From a virus, in IMG/VR virus record IMGVR_UViG_3300017751_000076, positions 1-36,171 of that record: 36,171 nt of DNA; one strand, 5' to 3'. A program made the translations under genes and the position numbers. The notes below the pieces were generated by a model. That model made no database searches. It was not told the origin of the DNA and saw only the letters and a list, made by a program, of their open reading frames with translations. Position 1 is the first letter of the stretch, and each line of letters opens with the position of its first letter. Below are positions 25,411-34,534 of the stretch, piece by piece.

Positions 25411-26961
25411 TTAATTACCTTTGAGGTCATCAACCTGCTGTTTCAATTCTTTAATTGCTTCAATAAGTAACGCAATTGTGTTATCATACCTAACTGCCAT
25501 TTTGCCTTCTTCAGTTTCATACACTGCTTCTGGTAACACTTGTTGTAACTCTTGAGCAATGACACCAGGAACTCGTCCTTTTTCAGGAGCATCAATATAG
25601 TTAAATGTATATCCGCCAATCGAATTAACTTTGTCAAGAGCATTTTCAATAGGCTCAATGTTTTCTTTTAGCGATCTATCTGAAAGAGTAGCGAATGCTG
25701 TAATGTCACCTGATGCTGATAGGTTTCCGTTTGTCGTATTAAATTCGAACCTAGTATTGCCGCTATGATCCTCAAAATCAATTTGATTCAATGCCTGCAA
25801 CAATATCCTACCTTTTGGATCCTGAGTTCCTTGTCCCGGACTTCCTAGAGCTTCATGCTGACCTGAATATAATATAAGTGTTGAAAATCCGTCTGTGCTA
25901 GTGTCTCTTTGAATATGAGATTCCTTCGTTAAATGATCGGATCCATCCATATCACCAAAGGAAATTAATGTTCCATTATCTACAGTGAGACCGAATCCAT
26001 TAAGTGTAGTTCGAGAGCTGGCATCAGCAGGATTCTTTTTAATAAATTCGGTGGCAAAGTTTTTCGTGCTGATTGAATTAATGTGACCGTGGCGATCAAA
26101 ACCTAAACTCTGAATGCCATGTGTTCCAGAGTTTGATGAAGAACCTGCTTCACCTGAAGTACTATCAGTACTATTTACTGAAACAGTATTGTCAGTATGT
26201 GAAATTGTACCCGTGTTTTCTGTGTCATTAAACGTGCTACCTGTGATACCACTCGCAGACAATCCGTTACCTATGGTTATACTTTCGATTGATTCAATGT
26301 CGCCATTGAAAGTCAATTCTGTTGAAACTTCTGTGCCGCCACTAACGGCAAATGAACCCGTCACATCACCAGTAAAGGTTATAGTTTGTGCGGTTTCAAA
26401 TGCAGATGCTGTCGTACAGTTACTGGATATTTGTGCAGGAAGAATTGAATCGTTAATTACAACATTCGTACCTGTCAACTCACCAGGAGTATTTCCTGTC
26501 GATCTTGTGAACGTAAATATGGCATCATTTTCACCTGTATTGCTTCGACCAAATATTTGAAGAGATGCATGTTCTAGAATACCTGAACTGTCAAGATCGA
26601 CAGGACCTATTGCCCAGGTGTTATTAGCGGCAACACTAGCATCTGTTCCATTCACAAATTGAATTGTATTGCTTAAACCAGAAGCAGGAACATATAGTAT
26701 TTGCTTTTGATTAAACTCGACAACATCGTATTTAAGTTTTAAATTGTCATTAGTGTTTAATGGCGACAATACATTTGTTTTGACACCATCAGTTGTGTCA
26801 TCAGTTCGTATATGTCCTGCCGTAATAATGTCACCAGTGTTTCCTTGACCAGATCCCATAGTAACAACATTACCTAAACCTGTAATTATGTCATTGGTTT
26901 TTGTCCACCACTGTTGAAATGTATCATTAGTATTAACTTGATTTATATTAGTTATTGCCAT
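25411..26961 (-). CDS. Tail fibre with C-terminal S74 intramolecular chaperone, 516 aa
   Basis: The C-terminal ~90 residues form a peptidase S74 (intramolecular chaperone of endosialidase type) domain: LSDRSLKENIEPIENALDKV at 426-445, GVIAQELQQVLPEAV at 466-480 and VRYDNTIALLIEAIKELKQQ at 490-509. Ser427 and Lys432 have the spacing of the known Ser-Lys autocleavage dyad, so the domain is predicted to fold the fibre trimer and then cut itself off before Ser427. Upstream, residues 1-425 are beta-rich shaft, including TASAFETAQTITFTGDVTG (184-202), similar to a segment of the 613-residue fibre, and LGFDRHGHINSIS (286-298). The ATG overlaps the 66-residue gene by 14 bases. The purine-rich sequence before it is only a weak ribosome site, so translation may depend on coupling. 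Confidence 0.88.
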   Translation of the reverse strand: MAITNINQVNTNDTFQQWWTKTNDIITGLGNVVTMGSGQGNTGDIITAGHIRTDDTTDGVKTNVLSPLNTNDNLKLKYDVVEFNQKQILYVPASGLSNTIQFVNGTDASVAANNTWAIGPVDLDSSGILEHASLQIFGRSNTGENDAIFTFTRSTGNTPGELTGTNVVINDSILPAQISSNCTTASAFETAQTITFTGDVTGSFAVSGGTEVSTELTFNGDIESIESITIGNGLSASGITGSTFNDTENTGTISHTDNTVSVNSTDSTSGEAGSSSNSGTHGIQSLGFDRHGHINSISTKNFATEFIKKNPADASSRTTLNGFGLTVDNGTLISFGDMDGSDHLTKESHIQRDTSTDGFSTLILYSGQHEALGSPGQGTQDPKGRILLQALNQIDFEDHSGNTRFEFNTTNGNLSASGDITAFATLSDRSLKENIEPIENALDKVNSIGGYTFNYIDAPEKGRVPGVIAQELQQVLPEAVYETEEGKMAVRYDNTIALLIEAIKELKQQVDDLKGN

Positions 26962-27148
26962 TTTTCTCTATCTCTTTTATTCTGCATTTTAGATTTTCAA
27001 CACACTGCTCTAATTTATCAACTTTTTCCAACAATTGATTAAATTGCAACTCCTTTTTATTACGCATTTTTGCGGCTTTGTACGATGCAACATCATTATT
27101 AACTAATGCCGAGGTTTCGGTTCTTGTATAATGATTCTGGCTCATCAT
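26948..27148 (-). CDS. Small coiled-coil protein, 66 aa
   Basis: A small, highly charged protein. The N-terminus (SQNHYTRTETSALVNNDVAS, YKAAKMRNKKE) resembles, from memory, small proteins next to fibre genes in marine T4-like phages. Residues about 34-62 form a heptad pattern (LQFNQLLEKVDKLEQCVENL, KCRIKEIEK) typical of a coiled coil, with two cysteines. Its start overlaps the stop of the 1826-residue gene (ATGA), and its end overlaps the S74 fibre start by 14 bases. Two tandem ATGs (27148 and 27145) are possible; the first is given, and there is no good ribosome site for either, consistent with coupling. It could be a trimerisation, assembly or attachment aid for the adjacent fibre, but no function is established. 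Confidence 0.68.
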   Translation of the reverse strand: MMSQNHYTRTETSALVNNDVASYKAAKMRNKKELQFNQLLEKVDKLEQCVENLKCRIKEIEKNGNN

Positions 27149-30100
27149 GTCAATGCAATCGCTCTATAGTCATACACATGCGGGAACACATTTGTACCTA
27201 TACTAGATTCCTCATGTTTAAGCACGATCTTAATCTGGAATGCATCAAAGTCAGTTATTGAAGCACTCGTATTAGAAATGAATGCTGTTTCGTCAAATGA
27301 ATATTCAAATTCACGAAAATCATTCACATCACCAGAACTCGAATACATATTAGGCGATTCGTTTGTCAATGAAACATAATCTGTATATGCATCAGGATTA
27401 CTCGGCAGTAAGAATCTTGCTTGTACATCAATCACAGAACCTGCCGGCCTAAATGCAGCAAGTATCACCCTCAAACCTTCAGCAGGATGTTCTGGCTGCA
27501 ACACTACAGGCTTAGATACATATTGCGAAGTGTTGTCACCAACATTTGATAGAACATAGTTATATGTTTGCGCTAAAGCTAAAGCATTGTCAACTGTCGG
27601 CGATACTAACCTGAAGTCATTGTTGTCTAATGTCACACGGAATCTTAGTCTGTCAACTGTGTTCGTGTTACCGTCATTAATAATATTTTGCTTAGACGGA
27701 ATAAATCTTTGCTCTGCTGATAAATACGTTGATTGGCCAAATGCAATTTGTTGCCCAGAATTCCCATCACCCAAGGCTGAATCATATGCTGATGTATGTT
27801 TAAATAATTCTAATGAAGTTCTTGTTCTTAGAGTATTTGATTCCATTACCATAGGTTGTATATACGATATAGGAGAGTCATAGATTGTTTGAATTCTTGC
27901 AGTTGCGCCCGATTGCGCACCTGTAATTATATGATCTCCGCCACTTAAGTATTGTGAAGAAGCAGTAGAAGTACTTTCTTTAATCGAAAGTTTAAGTCCT
28001 TCAATTCTGTCAAAGTATGCAACCTTACCACCGATGCCCTGCGTGACTGCACAAGACCCTACAGTAAATTGATTAGGCGGAGCATCTTGTAATCGAATTG
28101 TATGAACAGCAGTTGTGCCGGTACCTGCCGTAGAGATCGAATCCACCACACTAACATGGCTGGTTGTCGCCTGAGTAAGTATAAGCAAACTTCCTGCTGT
28201 AATGAACGACTGGAAGTTTGCTGTTTGATCAGCGTTCAAGCCAGTAACAGTCAACTTTCGATTTGATAAAATGTCTGCATTAAACTGAACACCTGCGCCA
28301 GGTTGACCTGCTTGAACATATGCAATTTCGTCATTAATGAAACTACCCACTGTGTCAGAGATAGTAAAGAATTCCATATCATTCGGAACAAGATCAATTG
28401 TTGCAGTATTCTTCGAAAATACTTTCTTATAGATATGGAATTTGATATCTTCGTTCTGGTACGATTTCCATGCTCTGTTATTCGTTGATGTGAACAACAT
28501 GCCCATACCCCAGTCAGTAGCAACACGAATACTATCGTCAGTAATAAGAGATTCGCCAACTTTTGCGGTATAGATGAAGAAGTCAGGATCAGTTGCATCC
28601 GGTATCAAAACGATAGCATATTCTTTTCCAACTTCAAGTTTGATAGGGTTGTCAAACTCAATCGTTGTTGTGGCAGTAGCATCATCAGACACATTGATTA
28701 AATCCCATTCCATATGTTTAGATGCGAAAGGCAATAATTTTGCAGTCGGGTATCCATTTTGAACTTCTCGTATCTGTACTGTAATGCCGTTCTTTCTATC
28801 TGCCGGCGACTTGCGTCTAAACCAAACATCAAGTTTGTCAGTAAACATATATGCCGATCCTTCTGCTTGTGCAGGATCAACGAGGAAGGTTTGTGCCAAA
28901 GGATCGAAATGAAGATACTGTGTGATTTCTCTATCAACCAAGAAGATCTCTGATTCAATTTTAATGTCAGGTTGTCGTATATCCATACCAATCGATGTTT
29001 TTTCAATTGCAAAACTATATGCATGATATGTTGCTCTGCCGAATGATGTTCCTGCTGAGTCAATACTTTCAAATTGATCAGAGTCTGAAATAATTAAATC
29101 TGCATCACCTACAAAGAATGCTCTTTCAGGTAAGTCAAACACGGCAAATAATTTTCCGAACTCATCTGTTTTAACAGCAGTTCCTTTTGCGCCGGCTCGA
29201 TAAACATCTTTTGCTTTAATACTTCTTCCGCCATTACCTGATACAATATCACTCTGGTAAACGCCGCCAGGTGAAGTATGATTGTTTACTGGTTTGCTGT
29301 CAAAATAGAAGAAGTGTTGCGTATTAGGTCTCAAACCTGCGCAATAAACTTTGATCGACTTTGAGTTCATATATGGCTTCATTGAGAAATCAGATATGTA
29401 TGTCCCTAAATCTAATGACTCATTGTATGAATTAATAGCTAAACCTTCCTTCAAATAGCTATCTTGATAACTTGTTGTTTGATTGTACCCTTTTCTGCTA
29501 ACCTTTTCTAGCGTCTGACCTGTGAACTGGGTTCCCATATATGTGTCTTGTGTTATGGGCGCTATTTGTTGAATATTCTCTAGTAAGTCGTTGAACCCAG
29601 AAGCCAGATCTATTTCAACATTAACAGCAGGCGCATTGGTCACATCATATCCGGCATCAAACTGTGGCGCAAGTTGCATGTCACCGTTGAATTTATAGAA
29701 ATTCGATGCCAGGTTTCTGAATGTTGTTGCATTTTCCTGGAACAACAATGTCTCTCTTTCAGATGAAGATATTGTTGTTATGTCATCAAATGTTGTAACA
29801 TTTGACGTTGTGTCTACTTTCAGATCCACTGGAATTTGTTCCAGAGCAGGTGCTAATATTCTTCTTCCTTTATGAATAGATGCCCTAAAATCAGCATCAG
29901 CTAAATCAGCAACAGTGTGATCCTTGAATTGGTCGACTAATATTCCGTTTTTGAATCTATTATTACCATTTGCATCAGGAATAAATTTGTCTCTAGTGTC
30001 TTGCTCAAGTATTGATAATGCTAATATTTCAACTGTGTTGTTGACTTTCTTTTCAAGACGCTCAATGTCTCGCATCGTATAGTTGCGAGTTGTATTTCTG

Positions 30101-32625
30101 CTCACCATTATCGCATTAGTGTCTTGCTTAGATATTTCCTTACCAGGAACAAATATGTCAGCGATGCCGAAAACTGTGTTTGTAGAAACTTTACCAGGTG
30201 TGTCTGCGGGTTGCCCTTCAATCAACACAAAACTTTGCGACTTATCAATTGCAACCTTATCAAATCTCGCTAGATAATATTCTTGTGACGAAGTGATTGT
30301 GGTTCGATTGACAATCGAAACAGGCGGCCTGTTCGGATCGAATTGTAATGTCTGTGTGGTTACAGGTGCAGCATTACTTGCAGATGTGAAGTATTGAGTG
30401 GTTGAATCAGCATAAGGTCTAAAGTCATAACAATTCAACAAATTAAATACATCACCATCCTTGGCAGGATGTGCTTTGATTATTTCAGCAGCATTAGTTA
30501 CTCCAGAATAGCTATTAGGAGTTATATATCCGCCGTTTACAGTTCTTCGAAGAGCAACAACATTTACTCTGATGGCAGTAACATCTGCCTCCATAGATTT
30601 GCCTTGCTTCATTTGCAAATATGAAATGCCGTAATAGCCGTCTTGTGCATTTTTAACAAGAGCAAATTTGTGTGTTATATCAACCCACGTGCCGCCGTCA
30701 TCATATTCTACTTTATTGAGTTTAACACAGTTAGGGACACCTGCACTACCATAGTTTGTTAATTTATTAAATGTTGTCGATAGCCAAATAGATTCATCTT
30801 CTAATGTGTCGTGCGTGGTTCCTTCTACTCTTGAATCATAGTAAACGCTACGCAATACTTTTCCTGCAGGGAAAGTCGCTTCAATGTTGTTTGTGCCTTG
30901 CAATAGTGTTGCGTTTGTTGCTTCAACATATTCATTAGTTGTAGTTACTGCAAACACGCCGCCAGAAGGTAACCCAATATTAATGATAGGCGTCTTTATT
31001 ATGTTGCCTACGATTACCTGGTTAATTTCAAGTGTCGCATCAGTATTAGTTTGTATAGGCTCATCATATGTTGCAATTTCTTTTTTAGTAAAGGTCACAT
31101 CAGTCACGCTTTTCATCGCTGAACGACCAGTTTTGAAAATAACAGCACCAGTGTTAGCAGAAACAATATTGCTAATATCGCTTGTTGCGATAACAGCAGT
31201 TTTAGATGACGCTTCAGTTGACCCAATAAATCCTATAGTATTGAATTTGCTTGCAGATACTTTATCAATAGCATACACATAGATTCTTACTTTGTTTCCG
31301 CCTATGGGATCAATACTTCGAATAGAGCATGTTCCGATAGCGTTATCATCTGTTCCTTCTGTATTGCCATCAGCACTGGGATTATAATCTGTCGCATATA
31401 AGTTGTATCTAGTTTTAAAGTTAAAGTTCTCTAAAACAGGTGTACTGCCAGACACATCAATAGTTAACCATGCTCCGTAGTCTGCACCTGTTGATTGATT
31501 CGACTTTAAATTGGTCACAGTTGAAGGCGTGATTTCTAATCGTTGTCTGCCTACTGTATTTACTTCATTACCAAATGCGTATGCTTTACCTGGACCTATG
31601 ACAGCATAAAACTTTCCGTCATCTTCGTCTTTTTCTGTTGTTATCTCGAACCCATCAACAACATAGTTACCTGCTTCGTCAAAGGTTCGTTTTGCAAGTT
31701 CCTGCTTAATAGAATTAAATTGTGTATCACCACGAACAAAGACTGTTTCGCCTCTTTCTATTCTTAATAAAGAAAAGAACTCTGCTGGGCGTGATGTTGT
31801 AGTATAAACTGCTAACTTCGGCCGCAATTTTAATCGATCAGCACCCGGAGCATTTTGATTGTTGAATCCTTGAGCATTATCAAGCAAAGATACGTCAAGT
31901 GACGAATCAACAATTGTTTCTTCGATATTAAAACCGATAGAGATGTTATCAGGATTAGGTGTGTATTTGGATGCAATGAGTAATTGTGGTTCAACGTAAT
32001 TGAAGTGGCCGTTCTGATATATGATACCGTCTGTTACGCTTACCGCAAGCGAATTGCCTACGTTATTGACTGTGCCATCTGTTGAAGTCGATAATGCAAC
32101 AGTAACCGTAGTAACATCAACTTCAATGCCTGTTGAGTTTGTAACTTGTACAAGATTCAATAGCTCGCCGCCAACAAACTGTTTAAACTCTACACCTGTG
32201 TTCACATCAGGAGTGTTTGACTTTAAATAATTAAGAAAGAATGTTTTGAGATCCGGTGCATCAGTTTGGAATCCGTTAGCGCCAGCAAGAACCTTTGCTC
32301 TTAGCCCCGAGGTTTGACCCTCAAGCACATAAGTAATATCATCTGTTGATGCATATATTGTTAAATCAGAAATGCCAGATTGATCATTGACCTTAACGAA
32401 TGAAACTTGCTTATCGACAGTAGGGTTTACACCTTCAATAATTGTGCCGTTCTGATACACATTATTACCAAATCTTTCAATTTGATTTTGAAGGATTGTT
32501 TGCAGTTGAGTCATCTCTCGTGCTTGTACTGCTCGTGCGGGTTTAAACAATACACGAACGTATTGTTTTGTTTCATCGTAGTCATCATGATACGGCGCAG
32601 TATTTAAATTTGTGTTAATGCCCAT
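27145..32625 (-). CDS. Giant DUF4815-containing baseplate/fibre structural protein, 1826 aa
   Basis: The N-terminus (NLNTAPYHDDYDE, YVRVLFKPARAVQAREMTQL, QTILQNQIERFGNNVYQNG) is the DUF4815 signature of large structural proteins in T4-like marine phages. Conserved blocks follow: GGYITPNSYSG, YYLARFDKVAIDK and, near residue 850, RDIERLEKKVNNTVEILALS; then ADADFRASIHKGRRILAPAL. The C-terminus (LRVILAAFRPAGSVIDVQAR, FDAFQIKIVL, VYDYRAIALT) is also characteristic of this group. It lies directly downstream of gp8, where T4 has genes 9 and 10, so it may take the place of those baseplate/fibre-attachment proteins (inference). AAAGGAA precedes the ATG; the gap to gp8 is 17 bases, and a possible intragenic late box lies 137 bases upstream. 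The C-terminal stop overlaps the next gene by 4 bases. Confidence 0.85.
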   Translation of the reverse strand: MGINTNLNTAPYHDDYDETKQYVRVLFKPARAVQAREMTQLQTILQNQIERFGNNVYQNGTIIEGVNPTVDKQVSFVKVNDQSGISDLTIYASTDDITYVLEGQTSGLRAKVLAGANGFQTDAPDLKTFFLNYLKSNTPDVNTGVEFKQFVGGELLNLVQVTNSTGIEVDVTTVTVALSTSTDGTVNNVGNSLAVSVTDGIIYQNGHFNYVEPQLLIASKYTPNPDNISIGFNIEETIVDSSLDVSLLDNAQGFNNQNAPGADRLKLRPKLAVYTTTSRPAEFFSLLRIERGETVFVRGDTQFNSIKQELAKRTFDEAGNYVVDGFEITTEKDEDDGKFYAVIGPGKAYAFGNEVNTVGRQRLEITPSTVTNLKSNQSTGADYGAWLTIDVSGSTPVLENFNFKTRYNLYATDYNPSADGNTEGTDDNAIGTCSIRSIDPIGGNKVRIYVYAIDKVSASKFNTIGFIGSTEASSKTAVIATSDISNIVSANTGAVIFKTGRSAMKSVTDVTFTKKEIATYDEPIQTNTDATLEINQVIVGNIIKTPIINIGLPSGGVFAVTTTNEYVEATNATLLQGTNNIEATFPAGKVLRSVYYDSRVEGTTHDTLEDESIWLSTTFNKLTNYGSAGVPNCVKLNKVEYDDGGTWVDITHKFALVKNAQDGYYGISYLQMKQGKSMEADVTAIRVNVVALRRTVNGGYITPNSYSGVTNAAEIIKAHPAKDGDVFNLLNCYDFRPYADSTTQYFTSASNAAPVTTQTLQFDPNRPPVSIVNRTTITSSQEYYLARFDKVAIDKSQSFVLIEGQPADTPGKVSTNTVFGIADIFVPGKEISKQDTNAIMVSRNTTRNYTMRDIERLEKKVNNTVEILALSILEQDTRDKFIPDANGNNRFKNGILVDQFKDHTVADLADADFRASIHKGRRILAPALEQIPVDLKVDTTSNVTTFDDITTISSSERETLLFQENATTFRNLASNFYKFNGDMQLAPQFDAGYDVTNAPAVNVEIDLASGFNDLLENIQQIAPITQDTYMGTQFTGQTLEKVSRKGYNQTTSYQDSYLKEGLAINSYNESLDLGTYISDFSMKPYMNSKSIKVYCAGLRPNTQHFFYFDSKPVNNHTSPGGVYQSDIVSGNGGRSIKAKDVYRAGAKGTAVKTDEFGKLFAVFDLPERAFFVGDADLIISDSDQFESIDSAGTSFGRATYHAYSFAIEKTSIGMDIRQPDIKIESEIFLVDREITQYLHFDPLAQTFLVDPAQAEGSAYMFTDKLDVWFRRKSPADRKNGITVQIREVQNGYPTAKLLPFASKHMEWDLINVSDDATATTTIEFDNPIKLEVGKEYAIVLIPDATDPDFFIYTAKVGESLITDDSIRVATDWGMGMLFTSTNNRAWKSYQNEDIKFHIYKKVFSKNTATIDLVPNDMEFFTISDTVGSFINDEIAYVQAGQPGAGVQFNADILSNRKLTVTGLNADQTANFQSFITAGSLLILTQATTSHVSVVDSISTAGTGTTAVHTIRLQDAPPNQFTVGSCAVTQGIGGKVAYFDRIEGLKLSIKESTSTASSQYLSGGDHIITGAQSGATARIQTIYDSPISYIQPMVMESNTLRTRTSLELFKHTSAYDSALGDGNSGQQIAFGQSTYLSAEQRFIPSKQNIINDGNTNTVDRLRFRVTLDNNDFRLVSPTVDNALALAQTYNYVLSNVGDNTSQYVSKPVVLQPEHPAEGLRVILAAFRPAGSVIDVQARFLLPSNPDAYTDYVSLTNESPNMYSSSGDVNDFREFEYSFDETAFISNTSASITDFDAFQIKIVLKHEESSIGTNVFPHVYDYRAIALT

Positions 32626-32642
32626 TTAATTTACTCTTTCCT

Positions 32643-34493
32643 TTAAAAGTCGAAAATAAGTTTTACTTTTTCTTTGGATGATTCTGTTCTCGTAATAGGA
32701 TCAAAATCAACGAAATGTAACAACTCACCAGTGAACGGTGTGTAAACACTTTGTATAACACTATTTATAGTGCTACTGAAAGCAGTGCTTGAAGATTCTT
32801 TTGTTTCTTTTATTTCAATGTTTGTATTAGTGTTAAATGTTTTACTATACGCACCTACTGCGTCTGTTACATATAACTCTGTATGCGTTAAAGATCCTGT
32901 GTTTGCGGGATCGGTATATTTAACTTCGTGAATAATGCCTTCACATGTTTCACCGTTCTCAGTTTGTGCTATATAAAATCCTGGCGCCGCTTGCGCAGTT
33001 GTCATTTTAACATCTTTGACAATTTTAATTCTGTTATCAAGCGTATTAGGTATTTCCATAACCTTGCCGCCATTGGTATCCCTATTAATAAACTTAGCAA
33101 CGATTATTGACCCAACTGAATAAACGATACCTGTTGTACCTGCTATTTCATTCCATCTGCCTTGTTGATCACCAACACCAAGATTTGTAATTTTATATGT
33201 CTTGTTCAATTCTATTTTTAAATCATCTGATAAACCTGCTCCGAATGTGTCAACAACTTTGAAGTGAGGGTTCTTAACAACTCCAACTTCAGTGTAGGTA
33301 TTTGTACTAGGAGTATTTGTCGTTATATCGCTAAGGAATGTTGTCACTGTTTCAGCCCGACTCATAAACAATTCGTGAATAGGGTCAAATCCATGGCCGC
33401 CATTAGGAGAATGAATTACACGGATTTGTGATCCTTCAATAGCAGTGCCTGCAGGTTGTCCTGGCTGTTGCAATTCAGCAATTGCATAGTCATATCCCGA
33501 ACCTTTTGTTTTAAAATTTACATTTAATAGATTGCCTGATGAATCTATAACACCGTATGCAAGCGCTTGAGTTCCTGAAGCGTCATTGGGTTTCGATACT
33601 TGTATCTTAGGCAATACTTCTACTGATTGATCAATAAACGAATTGGGAATACTTGATGCAGTCACATCAATATACAATAATTTATTTCCTGCAACAGCAA
33701 ATGCTGGAGTTGAACTATCAACAATATCTAACAATGAGCCATCAGCGAGGCGCAAGTACATATTCTTATATTCACCGGAAGTTGATTTAACTTCTTGAGT
33801 AGTTGTAAGTTCAATTCTATATGTTGTGGCATTCAGTGATGCCGCTGAAACAACAGTTGCCTGTCCGGGACTACCTACAGGTCCTACAACATACGAACTA
33901 AATGCTTCTGCGGGTGATGCATCAACTATAAGATCTCCTATACCTTGTTGAGCAGATAACGATACAGTCGTGCTTGGAATATAGGGTAAAAAATTTGCTG
34001 TGCCGAATGATATGTATTCTGCGGGAGGAACATCAAACATATATTTCCACACATATCCATCTTCTTCGGTTGTTTCATAATTAGTTGATGTTGACAAAGC
34101 GGTCGAAGGACTGTTTACAGAAGGTTGTCTGCCATTGTTACGAATACATTTAAAAACTTTATACGATGTTTCGTTTATCGTTCCATCAAGAACAGTAATA
34201 TAAAAGTTTTTCGAACTCATATCTTGACCATCATCAAATGCATCATATATTGTGCCTGATGCCCAGGGTCGTCTTTCAAACATGTATCTTACGTCAGAAA
34301 TGTCTATCTTATTGCCAAAGATAACCCTACGTTGGAATTCACGAATGTCATTCTGACTATTAATTATGGCAGTTGCATCAGCGGTATGTGATGATGCCAT
34401 AATGTAATAATCATTTTTAGCAGCGTCCGCAAAAGAATCTACAAACTCATTTGTAGATTCGATTCTAAAACTTTCAGTTACAACCTTTGCCAT
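32643..34493 (-). CDS. 8: Baseplate wedge protein, gp8 homologue, 616 aa
   Basis: The protein aligns by eye with T4 gp8 at several places: RRPWASGTIYDAF (74-86) against the RRDW region, EEDGYVWKYMFDVPPAEY (143-160) against the GDGYVWEYLFEIPP block, and GELLHFVDFDPITRTESSKE plus KVKLIFDF (589-616) against the C-terminal SGEMIYMENRPP...INILFTF. gp8 is a dimeric component of the baseplate wedge. At 616 residues it is almost twice T4 gp8 (334). Extra segments include about 180-360 and about 428-480; the latter (NKTYKITNLG, WNEIAGTTGIVYSVG) is shared with other proteins here. The ATG follows an AGGAAAA site and a CATAAATA late box 27 bases upstream. The next gene starts 17 bases downstream. Confidence 0.85.
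   Translation of the reverse strand: MAKVVTESFRIESTNEFVDSFADAAKNDYYIMASSHTADATAIINSQNDIREFQRRVIFGNKIDISDVRYMFERRPWASGTIYDAFDDGQDMSSKNFYITVLDGTINETSYKVFKCIRNNGRQPSVNSPSTALSTSTNYETTEEDGYVWKYMFDVPPAEYISFGTANFLPYIPSTTVSLSAQQGIGDLIVDASPAEAFSSYVVGPVGSPGQATVVSAASLNATTYRIELTTTQEVKSTSGEYKNMYLRLADGSLLDIVDSSTPAFAVAGNKLLYIDVTASSIPNSFIDQSVEVLPKIQVSKPNDASGTQALAYGVIDSSGNLLNVNFKTKGSGYDYAIAELQQPGQPAGTAIEGSQIRVIHSPNGGHGFDPIHELFMSRAETVTTFLSDITTNTPSTNTYTEVGVVKNPHFKVVDTFGAGLSDDLKIELNKTYKITNLGVGDQQGRWNEIAGTTGIVYSVGSIIVAKFINRDTNGGKVMEIPNTLDNRIKIVKDVKMTTAQAAPGFYIAQTENGETCEGIIHEVKYTDPANTGSLTHTELYVTDAVGAYSKTFNTNTNIEIKETKESSSTAFSSTINSVIQSVYTPFTGELLHFVDFDPITRTESSKEKVKLIFDF
32762..32769 (-). promoter_or_regulatory. Possible intragenic late promoter box (TATAAATA)
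   Basis: The minus strand reads TATAAATA exactly inside the end of the gp8 gene, 137 bases before the DUF4815 gene's ATG. It sits at the centre of a short inverted repeat (arms CACTA/TAGTG, 32759-32772). A role in raising expression of the giant protein is possible but unproven. Confidence 0.38.
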
Positions 34494-34519
34494 GTAAAAA
34501 TTTTCCTAAGTGTTTGTTT

Positions 34520-34527
34520 TATTTATG
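34520..34527 (-). promoter_or_regulatory. T4-type late promoter box (CATAAATA)
   Basis: The minus strand reads CATAAATA in the 41-base spacer between the gene at the right edge and gp8, 27 bases before the gp8 ATG. Position and form match the box at 402-409. Confidence 0.65.
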
Positions 34528-34534
34528 AAGATAA

